Shown here: in pieces, positions 1-6,854 of the stretch
Numbering within the stretch: position 1 is the first letter of the stretch
How the letters are laid out: every line of letters starts with the position of its first letter
Source: DTU049 sp033809015
Lineage (GTDB): Bacteria; Bacteroidota; Bacteroidia; Bacteroidales; DTU049
Direction: 5' to 3'
Length of the DNA: 15,381 bases
Assembly: GCA_033809015.1 (NCBI GenBank)
Contig: JAPXMM010000050.1
Coordinates: forward strand, 1 to 15,381
The notes under the pieces: generated by a model
Told to the model about the DNA's origin: nothing
The model's database searches: none
Seen by the model: the letters and a program-made list of their open reading frames with translations, nothing else
Position numbers and translations under genes: made by a program

Positions 1-1
1 T

Positions 2-532
2 GACTATGAAGGTATAGAAAGTTGCGGTTTTGCTAATTTCCTTTTTGCTGGTGACGGTGGTTGTGCATATGGTTGTTTAGGACTCGGTGATTGTGTAGCT
101 ACATGCAAGTTTGATGCTATGTATATGAATCCTATTACAGGTTTACCTGTTGTAATAGAAGATAATTGTACTGCCTGTGGCAATTGTGTAAAAGCTTGTC
201 CGAGAAATATCATTGAGATTAGAAATAAAGGACCTAAAAATAGAAGAATTTACGTAGCTTGCATGAATAAAGAAAAAGGAGTTTATGCTAAAGCTAATTG
301 TTCTGTAGCTTGTATTGGTTGCAATGCTTGCGTGAAAGAATGTAAATTTGATGCTATAAAAATAGAAAGCTTTTTGACTTATATTGACTACCAGAAATGT
401 ACTTTATGCCGCAAATGTGTTTCTGTATGCCCTACTAATTGCATTGTAGAGGTAAATTTCCCTATTAAAAAAGAAGCTAATATTGATATAGCAAATGATT
501 CAACTCAAAATATTGTAAATAATAAGTTATGA
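2..532 (+). CDS. rnfB: Rnf electron transport complex subunit B, C-terminal part (5' end outside window)
   Basis: The reading frame is open from the first bases of the window, so this is the last 176 residues of a longer protein; the ATG at 119 is internal. RnfB is the ferredoxin-like iron-sulfur subunit that passes electrons from reduced ferredoxin into the membrane Rnf complex. The fragment is packed with cysteines: an RnfB-type segment CAYGCLGLGDCVATC before the internal ATG, then ferredoxin motifs CTACGNCVKACP, CIGCNACVKEC and CTLCRKCVSVCP, enough for several 4Fe-4S clusters. The last 25 or so residues form a hydrophilic Asn/Ile/Lys-rich tail with no motif. The stop overlaps the rnfC start (ATGA), so the two are translationally linked. 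The N-terminal membrane anchor and first cluster domain must lie upstream of the window. The identification is firm from motif content plus the rnfCDGEA genes that follow. Confidence 0.95.
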   Translation, partial: DYEGIESCGFANFLFAGDGGCAYGCLGLGDCVATCKFDAMYMNPITGLPVVIEDNCTACGNCVKACPRNIIEIRNKGPKNRRIYVACMNKEKGVYAKANCSVACIGCNACVKECKFDAIKIESFLTYIDYQKCTLCRKCVSVCPTNCIVEVNFPIKKEANIDIANDSTQNIVNNKL

Positions 533-1863
533 TAAAGACATTTCCTCGTGGGGGCATTCATCCTGATGATTGTAAAATTTCAGCTAATATACCCATCAGC
601 ATTGCTCCATTACCCAATAAAGTGTATGTGATGCTTAATCAAAGTGCTGGAGCTCCAGCAATACCTTTGGTAAAAAAAGGTGACCAAGTTAAAACAGGAC
701 AATTAATTGCTAAAGGTGAAGCTTTTATTTCTGCTAATATTCATTCTCCTGTTACTGGAATAGTTGATAAAATAGATCAAATAACTGACGCTACAGGTTA
801 TAAACATCAATCTATAGTAATCAATGTAGAAAGTCAAGAAATATGGGAAGATGGTATAGATACTACAAACGATTTACTAACTGATATAAAAGCAACACCA
901 CAAGAGATAATTGAAAAAATTAAAAATGCAGGGATTGTTGGATTAGGAGGTGCTGCATTTCCTACCCATGTTAAACTAACTATACCTCAAGGTAAGGTTG
1001 CTGAATATCTATTAATCAATGGTGCCGAATGCGAACCATATCTAACTTGTGACCATAGATTAATGGTAGAAAAATCTGAAGAAATAATGGTGGGTATCAC
1101 TATTATTATGAAAGCTCTTAGTGTTAAAAAAGCATTCATTGGTATCGAAAATAATAAACCAGATGCTATAAAACAATTAACTAGTTTAACTCAAAAGTAT
1201 TCTAATATTGAAGTGGTACCCCTCAAAAAGAAATACCCACAAGGTGCAGAAAAACAACTTATCAAAGCTATCACTGGAAGAGAAGTGCCATCAGGTAAAT
1301 TACCTATTGAGGTAGGTTGTGTAGTTCAAAATGTAGCTACAGCTAAAGCAATTTACGACGCAGTACAAAAAAATAAACCATTAATAGAACGAGTAGTTAC
1401 GATAACTGGTCCAAATCTATCTAATCCATCTAATTTTTTAACTCGAATTGGTGTACCAATAAATCATCTTATTGAGTTAGCTGGTGGATTACCTGAAGAT
1501 ACTGCAAAGTTAATAAGTGGTGGACCTATGATGGGAAAAGCATTACCAAATACTGATATACCTCTTACTAAAGGTATGGGTGGTATTTTACTTTTACCTG
1601 AAAAATTATCTAAAAGAATAGAGCCATATCCCTGCATTAGATGTGGACGATGTGCTCATGCATGTCCTATGGGATTAGAGCCTTTTTATTTAGAAAAATT
1701 AATTATTAAGAAAAGATGGGAAGAAGCAGAAAAACGTTGGATTATGGACTGCATGGAATGTGGCTCATGCCAATATACATGTCCTGCTAAACGTCCATTA
1801 TTAGATTATATTAGACTAGGAAAAAATAAAGTAAGTGCAATCATAAGATCGCGAAAAAATTAA
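529..1863 (+). CDS. rnfC: Rnf electron transport complex subunit C
   Basis: This peripheral subunit of the Rnf complex is thought to carry the NAD(H) site and FMN and to exchange electrons with RnfB. The protein is complete at 444 residues, normal for the short RnfC form without a long C-terminal repeat tail. It begins with the family signature FPRGGIHP (residues 5-12). It carries GLGGAAFPT at 138-146, followed by NGAECEPYLTCDHRLM, the conserved NADH/FMN-binding core shared with complex I NuoF. Two 4Fe-4S motifs lie near the C-terminus: C369-x2-C372-x2-C375-x3-C379-P and C408-x2-C411-x2-C414-x3-C418-P. The start overlaps the rnfB stop by four bases and rnfD follows after 7 bp, so it sits inside a single operon. 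There is no clear Shine-Dalgarno; translation is probably coupled to rnfB. Confidence 0.97.
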   Translation: MIKTFPRGGIHPDDCKISANIPISIAPLPNKVYVMLNQSAGAPAIPLVKKGDQVKTGQLIAKGEAFISANIHSPVTGIVDKIDQITDATGYKHQSIVINVESQEIWEDGIDTTNDLLTDIKATPQEIIEKIKNAGIVGLGGAAFPTHVKLTIPQGKVAEYLLINGAECEPYLTCDHRLMVEKSEEIMVGITIIMKALSVKKAFIGIENNKPDAIKQLTSLTQKYSNIEVVPLKKKYPQGAEKQLIKAITGREVPSGKLPIEVGCVVQNVATAKAIYDAVQKNKPLIERVVTITGPNLSNPSNFLTRIGVPINHLIELAGGLPEDTAKLISGGPMMGKALPNTDIPLTKGMGGILLLPEKLSKRIEPYPCIRCGRCAHACPMGLEPFYLEKLIIKKRWEEAEKRWIMDCMECGSCQYTCPAKRPLLDYIRLGKNKVSAIIRSRKN

Positions 1864-1870
1864 TACAATT

Positions 1871-2857
1871 ATGGATAAGAAATTTATAATCTCTGGTTCA
1901 CCCCACATTTACGCTAAAGATAATGTACAACGTATAATGCTAGATGTTATCATCGCTCTGCTGCCCGCCACTTTAGGATCATTTTATCTTTTTGGTTTCG
2001 GTGCGGTTAGAGTATTTTTTGTATCAGTAGTTTCTTGTTTAATTTTTGAATATTTAATTCAAAAATTTTTATTAAAACAAAAACCTACTATTAATGACTT
2101 ATCTGCTATTGTTACAGGTATGCTTTTAGCATTTAATGTACCAAGTAATTTACCTACTTGGGTAGTTATTATTGGTTCATTGATAGCTATCGGCATTGGT
2201 AAAATGGTTTTTGGTGGCTTAGGACAAAATTTATTTAACCCTGCTTTAGTATCTAGAGTATTTCTTCTAATTTCATTCCCAGTTTATATGACTAGCTGGC
2301 CAAAGCCTATAGAATCTGCTAGGCAATTAACAGATGTTGTTACTGGACCTACTCCATTGGGTATCTTAAAAGAAACTGGGTCTTTTGCTGCTGCTACTCA
2401 AACTGGTGAAATACCAACTTATACAAATATGATGTTAGGAAATATGGGAGGTAGTATAGGTGAAGTATCAGCCATATTATTATTGATAGGTGCTATTTAT
2501 TTATTATATAGAAAAGTTATAACCTTGCATATCCCATTAGCATATATTTTATCAGTTATGATATTTACTGGAATATTTTGGCTAATAGATCCTACTAAAT
2601 ATGCAGATCCATTATTTCATTTATTAACAGGTGGATTAATATTAGGTGCTTTTTTCATGGCTACAGATATGGTTACATCACCTACATCATACAAAGGACA
2701 AATAATCTTTGGTATTGGATGTGGTTTATTAACTGGCTTAATAAGATTGTTTGGAGCTTATCCAGAGGGAGTATCTTTTTCAATATTAATAATGAATGCA
2801 TTTGTACCATTGATAGATAGAATATCAAATAAACATTTTGGGGAGGTAAAAGCATGA
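1871..2857 (+). CDS. rnfD: Rnf electron transport complex subunit D
   Basis: This is an integral membrane subunit (328 residues) of the NqrB/RnfD family, which forms part of the ion-translocating core and carries covalently bound FMN. The sequence shows about eight to ten strongly hydrophobic segments. The expected flavin attachment region is present as D155-VVTGPT-P162. The acceptor would be Thr161; the usual motif is S/T-G-A-T, so Pro160 is a deviation. A second conserved patch, ATDMVTSPTS (from residue 264), matches the RnfD/NqrB signature in the second half. The start is at ATG 1871, 7 bp after rnfC, without a Shine-Dalgarno sequence. The last codons overlap rnfG (ATGA) and contain the strong ribosome-binding site used by rnfG. 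Confidence 0.95.
   Translation: MDKKFIISGSPHIYAKDNVQRIMLDVIIALLPATLGSFYLFGFGAVRVFFVSVVSCLIFEYLIQKFLLKQKPTINDLSAIVTGMLLAFNVPSNLPTWVVIIGSLIAIGIGKMVFGGLGQNLFNPALVSRVFLLISFPVYMTSWPKPIESARQLTDVVTGPTPLGILKETGSFAAATQTGEIPTYTNMMLGNMGGSIGEVSAILLLIGAIYLLYRKVITLHIPLAYILSVMIFTGIFWLIDPTKYADPLFHLLTGGLILGAFFMATDMVTSPTSYKGQIIFGIGCGLLTGLIRLFGAYPEGVSFSILIMNAFVPLIDRISNKHFGEVKA
2842..2846 (+). promoter_or_regulatory. Strong Shine-Dalgarno of rnfG
   Basis: GGAGG lies seven bases upstream of the rnfG ATG, inside the last codons of rnfD. Bacteroidota mRNAs usually lack such sites and most starts in this window have none, so this one stands out and fixes the rnfG start. Confidence 0.7.
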
Positions 2858-3426
2858 GTAAAAAAGAATCAAGTTTACTGAATTTAGTGCTAACACTTTT
2901 TATAATAGCAGCTATCGCAGCTATTTTGTTAGCATTTGTAAATAAAATAACTTCAGGACCAATAGCAGATGCTCAACAGCAGAAAGAAAAAGATGCATTA
3001 CAAAAAGTTTTACCATCTTTTACAGATCTTAAAACTATCTATATTGCAAACATCGATGGTAGTGATTCTCTGAAAGTCTATGAAGCTATATCAAATGATA
3101 CAGTGATAGGTTATGCAGTAAATACCTATACTATGCAAGGGTTTAATGGCAGAATAGAAGTAATGGTAGGCTTTGATACTACTTTTACTATTATAAACAC
3201 TGAAGTAATAAATCAAGCAGAAACTCCTGGATTGGGGGATAAAATTACAAAACCAGATTTTAGAGAACAATTTAAAGGTAAAAATCCAGAAAATTTTATT
3301 TTAAAAGTAAAAAAAGATAAAGGAGATGTAGATGCTATCACTGCATCCACAATAACATCAAGAGCTTTTTGCGATGCTGTAGATAGAGCATATAGATCAT
3401 TAAAAGCATGGAAAGGAGGTGCATAA
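2854..3426 (+). CDS. rnfG: Rnf electron transport complex subunit G (FMN-binding)
   Basis: RnfG is a single-pass membrane subunit with an extracytoplasmic FMN-binding domain (NqrC/RnfG family). The FMN is attached covalently to a threonine by the flavin transferase ApbE, which is not in this window. The 190-residue product has one N-terminal membrane segment (about residues 8-31) and then a soluble domain with GFNGRIEVMVGFD, ETPGLGDKI and the flavinylation site D160-AITAST-ITS; Thr166 aligns with the acceptor. The site reads TAST where S/T-G-A-T is typical. The start is supported by a strong Shine-Dalgarno, GGAGG at 2842-2846, seven bases before the ATG. It overlaps the rnfD stop by four bases and is followed immediately by rnfE. 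Confidence 0.95.
   Translation: MSKKESSLLNLVLTLFIIAAIAAILLAFVNKITSGPIADAQQQKEKDALQKVLPSFTDLKTIYIANIDGSDSLKVYEAISNDTVIGYAVNTYTMQGFNGRIEVMVGFDTTFTIINTEVINQAETPGLGDKITKPDFREQFKGKNPENFILKVKKDKGDVDAITASTITSRAFCDAVDRAYRSLKAWKGGA
3412..3419 (+). promoter_or_regulatory. Strong Shine-Dalgarno of rnfE
   Basis: AAAGGAGG ends eight bases before the ATG at 3428. It decides the rnfE start: the in-frame GTG at 3419 would overlap the site itself, so ATG 3428 is preferred. It is embedded in the last codons of rnfG. Confidence 0.7.
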
Positions 3427-3427
3427 T

Positions 3428-4039
3428 ATGAATCAATGGCAAAATTTCACAAAAGGTATTTTAAAAGAAAATCCAGTATTAGTTTTAGTGTTAGGTATGT
3501 GTCCTACATTAGCTACTACTTCATCAGCTATAAATGGATTAGGTATGGGATTAGCTTTTACATTCGTTTTAGCTTTAAGCAATATTATCATTTCTGCTAT
3601 TAGAAAAATAGTACCAAACATAATAAGAATTCCTATTTTTATTGTAATTATAGCTACATTTGTAACAATAGTAGATATGGTGATGCATGCTTTTGTACCC
3701 GATTTATACAAAGCTTTAGGAATATTTATTCCTTTAATTGTTGTTAATTGTATTGTTCTAGGTAGAGCAGAAGCTTTTGCCTCTAAAAACGATGTATTAT
3801 CATCTTTAGTTGACGGATTAGGTATGGGAGTAGGCTTTACATTAATATTAACAGTATTAGGCTCTATTAGAGAAATATTGGGCGCAGGTAGTATATTTGG
3901 TTATAAATTTATAGCACCTTCTGCTGATGGTATATTAGTTTTTATTTTAGCTCCAGGAGCCTTTTTGACATTGGCTATTTTAATGGCATTAAATAATTTA
4001 TATAAAAATAGAACCTCAAAAACAACAAAAAATAGTTAA
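3428..4039 (+). CDS. rnfE: Rnf electron transport complex subunit E
   Basis: RnfE is one of the two homologous six-helix membrane subunits (RnfA/RnfE, equivalent to NqrE/NqrD) that form the central channel and share an intramembrane iron-sulfur centre between them. I start the protein at ATG 3428 (203 residues, MNQWQNFTKGILKENPVLVL), because a strong Shine-Dalgarno sits eight bases upstream. A GTG three codons earlier is less likely. The family signature KENPVLVLVLGMCPTLATT near the N-terminus includes the conserved half-channel cysteine. A second conserved stretch (IPLIVVNCIVLGRAEAFA) contains the other membrane cysteine. The gene begins two bases after the rnfG stop codon and ends two bases before rnfA. 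Its similarity to NqrD is expected; the neighbours and the presence of RnfB make this Rnf rather than Nqr. Confidence 0.95.
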   Translation: MNQWQNFTKGILKENPVLVLVLGMCPTLATTSSAINGLGMGLAFTFVLALSNIIISAIRKIVPNIIRIPIFIVIIATFVTIVDMVMHAFVPDLYKALGIFIPLIVVNCIVLGRAEAFASKNDVLSSLVDGLGMGVGFTLILTVLGSIREILGAGSIFGYKFIAPSADGILVFILAPGAFLTLAILMALNNLYKNRTSKTTKNS

Positions 4040-4041
4040 TT

Positions 4042-4614
4042 ATGGAATATGTAATTATTATAATTTCTGCAATTTTTGTATCTAATGTTGTATTAACACA
4101 ATTTTTAGGTATATGTCCTTTCCTAGGTGTATCACAAAAAATGAGCACTGCTATAGGAATGAGTGCAGCAGTAGTCTTCGTTCTCACTTTGGCTACTTTA
4201 GTTACTTATATAGTTTATAATGCAATATTAGCACCTTTGCATTTGCAATACCTGCAGACCATTGCTTTTATCTTAATCATCGCATCACTTGTTCAAATGG
4301 TAGAAATTATTATCAAAAAAATATCTCAATCTTTATATCAAGCACTAGGAATTTATTTGCCATTAATCACTACTAATTGTGCTGTTTTAGGTGTAGCTTT
4401 ATTAGTAATTATTAAAAATTATAATCTTGGTGAATCATTAGTCTATGCAGTATCTATTGGTATTGGCTTTGGGTTAGCTCTAATAATTATGGCAGGACTT
4501 AGAGAAAGATTAGAATTTTCTAATCTTCCAAAAGCATTCCAAGGTACTCCTATAGCACTTATACTAGCTGGTATACTATCGCTAGCTTTTATGGGATTCA
4601 CTGGAATAATTTAA
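4042..4614 (+). CDS. rnfA: Rnf electron transport complex subunit A
   Basis: RnfA is the partner of RnfE in the membrane core, with opposite topology. The 190-residue product is the normal length for the family, with six hydrophobic helices. It shows the RnfA signatures VSNVVLTQFLGICPFLGVS near the start and YLPLITTNCAVLGVALL in the middle, each with the conserved cysteine proposed to ligate the shared iron-sulfur cluster. Near the C-terminus, GLRERLEFSNLPKAFQGTP is also typical. It lies two bases after rnfE, has no Shine-Dalgarno and is the last gene of the operon. The operon appears to end here, because the next 233 bp hold palindromes and a new promoter. Confidence 0.96.
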   Translation: MEYVIIIISAIFVSNVVLTQFLGICPFLGVSQKMSTAIGMSAAVVFVLTLATLVTYIVYNAILAPLHLQYLQTIAFILIIASLVQMVEIIIKKISQSLYQALGIYLPLITTNCAVLGVALLVIIKNYNLGESLVYAVSIGIGFGLALIIMAGLRERLEFSNLPKAFQGTPIALILAGILSLAFMGFTGII

Positions 4615-4634
4615 TAGTATAGACATTTGTTTTT

Positions 4635-4675
4635 ATGGTGGCTTCGATACGAGCTTTGCTCTACTCAGCCACCAT
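4635..4675 (+). repeat. REP-like palindromic unit 1
   Basis: A 41-bp imperfect palindrome has perfect 9-bp outer arms (ATGGTGGCT at 4635-4643, AGCCACCAT at 4667-4675) and a nested inner stem GAGC-TTT-GCTC (4651-4660 region). It lies 20 bp after the rnfA stop and could end rnf transcripts or stabilise their 3' ends. The internal strand-specific part (TTCGATACGAGC then TCTACTC) is shared in reverse complement with the unit at 11333-11387 and, in altered form, with the adjacent unit at 4687-4726. Confidence 0.8.
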
Positions 4676-4686
4676 CGGTACTTTTT

Positions 4687-4726
4687 CGCTGGCTGAGTAA
4701 CCCGATAGGGCGTATCGAAGCCAGCG
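4687..4726 (-). repeat. REP-like palindromic unit 2, inverted relative to unit 1
   Basis: Perfect 8-bp outer arms are CGCTGGCT (4687-4694) and AGCCAGCG (4719-4726), with an inner stem CCC-GATA-GGG (4701-4710). The strand-specific parts GAGTA and CGTATCGA match unit 1 read on the opposite strand. Units 1 and 2 therefore form an inverted pair with an 11-bp spacer, like bacterial interspersed mosaic elements. Both arms of each stem differ from unit 1 in step, which keeps pairing. Confidence 0.75.
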
Positions 4727-4756
4727 AGTATCATCTAGGAATCTGCGGTTCTGACC

Positions 4757-4777
4757 TTATTATCTAAACGTCTATTT
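4757..4777 (+). promoter_or_regulatory. Repeated 21-bp upstream box, copy 1
   Basis: This 21-bp stretch, with core TAAACGTCTATTT at 4765-4777, recurs at 8659-8679 with only one mismatch. It lies in the sucD upstream region, about 40 bp before the proposed -7 box. It may be an operator or a distal promoter element; nothing in the sequence shows which protein would bind. Confidence 0.5.
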
Positions 4778-4795
4778 TTATATTTTTTACATTAA

Positions 4796-4826
4796 TTTAT
4801 ATATTTTACAAATTTTATTATTTTTG
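4796..4826 (+). promoter_or_regulatory. Predicted promoter of sucD
   Basis: TATTTTTG at 4819-4826 matches the Bacteroidota -7 consensus TAnnTTTG. TTTA at 4796-4799, 19 bp upstream, is a plausible weak -33 element (consensus TTTG). The expected transcription start is a few bases downstream, giving a leader of roughly 15 bases before ATG 4848. Confidence 0.55.
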
Positions 4827-4847
4827 CTATAATTTTAAATATAGACT

Positions 4848-5720
4848 ATGAGTATATTAGTAAATTCGCAATCAAGAGTACTCGTACAAGGTATCACTGG
4901 CAAAGAAGGAAGTTTTCATACACAGCAAATGATAGAATATGGAACTAAAATAGTAGGTGGAGTCTCTCCAGGCAAAGGTGGAAAGAACTATTTAGATGTA
5001 CCAATTTTTAATACTGTAGAAAAAGCTGTGGCAGAGACTGGTGCAAATGTATCAATAATTTTCGTGCCTGCACCTTTCGCAGCAGATGCTATTATAGAAT
5101 CTGCTGCTTCGGGTATTGACTTGATTGTATGCGTCACAGAGAGGATACCAGTACAAGATATGATTAAAGTAAAAGCATTCCTCAAAAATACAAAAACACG
5201 ACTCATCGGTCCTAACTGTCCTGGCTTAATAACACCAGAAGAAGCCAAGGTAGGAATAATGCCAGGATTCATCCATAAAAAAGGAACTATTGGTATAGTA
5301 AGCAGAAGTGGGACTCTAAGCTATGAAGTAGTTTATCAACTTACAGAATTAGGATTAGGACAATCTACAGGTGTAGGAATAGGCGGAGATCCTATTCTAG
5401 GAAGTTCTATGAAAGAAATAGTCGAACTTTTTATGTATGATGATAATACTGAAGCAATTGTCGTAGTTGGTGAAATCGGCGGAAACACTGAAAATGAAAT
5501 GGCTGATTTCGTTAAAGAGCATCCTATAAAACCTGTATTTGCTTTCATAGCAGGCGTAACTGCTCCAAAAGGTCGTACCATGGGACATGCTGGTGCTATT
5601 ATCGGTGGTAAAGATGATACTGCACAAGCTAAAAAAAATTATTTAAAATCATGCGGCATAAATATTATAGATAGTCCAGCTGATATTGGGAAAACTGTAT
5701 ATAATTTTTTAAAAAAATAA
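4848..5720 (+). CDS. sucD: Succinate-CoA ligase (ADP-forming) subunit alpha
   Basis: The alpha subunit of succinyl-CoA synthetase binds CoA and carries the phosphohistidine that relays phosphate between nucleotide and succinyl-phosphate in the TCA cycle or its reductive branch. The 290-residue product is full length. An N-terminal CoA-binding Rossmann domain begins with GITGKEG at residues 15-21, followed by GGVSPGKGG. GPNCPGLI and the SRSGTLSYE stretch are typical of the ligase domain, and GRTMGHAGAIIGG holds the active-site His247 (His246 in E. coli). The beta subunit gene sucC is not adjacent and must be elsewhere. A predicted TAnnTTTG promoter lies just upstream. The next gene starts 31 bp downstream with no promoter or terminator visible, so co-transcription is likely. 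Confidence 0.97.
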   Translation: MSILVNSQSRVLVQGITGKEGSFHTQQMIEYGTKIVGGVSPGKGGKNYLDVPIFNTVEKAVAETGANVSIIFVPAPFAADAIIESAASGIDLIVCVTERIPVQDMIKVKAFLKNTKTRLIGPNCPGLITPEEAKVGIMPGFIHKKGTIGIVSRSGTLSYEVVYQLTELGLGQSTGVGIGGDPILGSSMKEIVELFMYDDNTEAIVVVGEIGGNTENEMADFVKEHPIKPVFAFIAGVTAPKGRTMGHAGAIIGGKDDTAQAKKNYLKSCGINIIDSPADIGKTVYNFLKK

Positions 5721-5751
5721 ATTTAATTTTTCTAAATAAATATTTTATCAT

Positions 5752-6810
5752 ATGAGCAATTTCATACACGAGTGGCTACCAGTGCTATTAAATGCATTAC
5801 AAATAACTAGTTTTGTGATAGTAATGATGCTTTTAATAGAATATTTAAATATAAGAACCAAAGGTAAATTTTTTATAAATATTAAAGATAAAAGTTGGAA
5901 AAGTGTTTTAGCGGGCAGCTTATTAGGTATTTTACCAGGATGTATGGGAAGTTTTTTTGTAGTATCTCTTTATACTCATGGTGAAATAACTATCGGGGCT
6001 CTGCTAGCTAATTTTATAGCTACTACAGGAGATGAAAGTTTCGCTATGTTAGGTATAATGCCTTTAAAAACTTTATTGATTTTTGGCTTGTTATTTATAC
6101 TATCATTGATTGCAGGAATTGTATTAGATAAAATAACTAAAAATTATACCTTCACATCAGAAAAAAAACATTTAGTAATACACCAACATGACTATGAAGA
6201 TATAAAATCTAGTACTATAAAAGAAAACCTAAAACATTTGAGCTTGTCGAGAGCCTTACTATTATTTTTGCTCATTTTGTTTTTTATTATTATTTTGTTA
6301 CCAAATACAGAACATACTAACCATACAGAAACGTTTTCGCCAGAGATAATTTTGAATTATTTATTAGGTATAGTCTCTGTATTAATGATATATCCGATAT
6401 TGAAATTACCAGATCATTTTATCGAAGAACACTTGTGGGGTCATATCATTAAAAAACATTTTCCACGTTTATTTTTCTGGATTTTAGTAGGATTAATTGG
6501 TGTAAATCTAATAGATCAATATGTAAATATAGGAACATGGATTCACAATAATGTGTATTTGACAATATTAATTGCAATAATTATTGGATTAATACCAGCT
6601 TCTGGGCCACATTTCATATTTATTAGTATGTATCTAAGCGGTATTGTGCCTATATCAGTGCTTTTAGCTAGTAGTATTACACAGGATGGACATGCTGGGT
6701 TACCATTATTAGCAGAATCTTGGAAAACTTTTCTGCTTATTAAAGGTATTAAAGTTGTTATAGCTTTCACAATAGCAGTACTAGCACAGTTATTATTAGG
6801 TTGGGTATAA
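5752..6810 (+). CDS. Putative manganese / heavy-metal transporter (10-TM, ArsP_2-like)
   Basis: This polytopic inner-membrane protein of 352 residues resembles the family annotated as putative manganese transporter or putative 10TM heavy-metal exporter. Roughly ten hydrophobic segments are visible in two halves. The halves resemble each other: GILPGCMGSFF at 59-69 followed by GALLANFIATTGDE at 82-95, and GLIPASGPHFIF at 279-290 followed by SVLLASSITQDGHAGLPLL at 302-320. The loop between them carries a histidine/acidic patch (HLVIHQHDYED, 140-150) and HTNHTE, which could bind metal. The conserved polar residues Cys64, Asp94-Glu95, His287 and Asp312/His314 sit in the repeats and are candidate metal ligands; that is inference. 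It follows sucD by 31 bp without its own obvious promoter. No yybP-ykoY-type manganese riboswitch fits in that gap. The substrate is uncertain. Confidence 0.75.
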   Translation: MSNFIHEWLPVLLNALQITSFVIVMMLLIEYLNIRTKGKFFINIKDKSWKSVLAGSLLGILPGCMGSFFVVSLYTHGEITIGALLANFIATTGDESFAMLGIMPLKTLLIFGLLFILSLIAGIVLDKITKNYTFTSEKKHLVIHQHDYEDIKSSTIKENLKHLSLSRALLLFLLILFFIIILLPNTEHTNHTETFSPEIILNYLLGIVSVLMIYPILKLPDHFIEEHLWGHIIKKHFPRLFFWILVGLIGVNLIDQYVNIGTWIHNNVYLTILIAIIIGLIPASGPHFIFISMYLSGIVPISVLLASSITQDGHAGLPLLAESWKTFLLIKGIKVVIAFTIAVLAQLLLGWV

Positions 6811-6836
6811 TCTATCTCTGTTAAAAAAATACCTAT

Positions 6837-6844
6837 TAAATTTG
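6837..6844 (+). promoter_or_regulatory. Possible promoter -7 box of yicC-gmk
   Basis: TAAATTTG matches TAnnTTTG exactly, ten bases before the yicC ATG. No good -33 TTTG is seen at the expected distance and the leader would be very short, so this is tentative. Confidence 0.35.
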
Positions 6845-6854
6845 TAAAAAAAAT

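Noticed and set aside
119..532. A separate 137-residue ferredoxin gene starting at ATG 119
   Set aside because: The same frame is open upstream to the start of the window and carries further RnfB cysteine motifs, so this is the end of rnfB.
3419..3421. GTG as rnfE start
   Set aside because: It overlaps the Shine-Dalgarno that is correctly spaced for ATG 3428.
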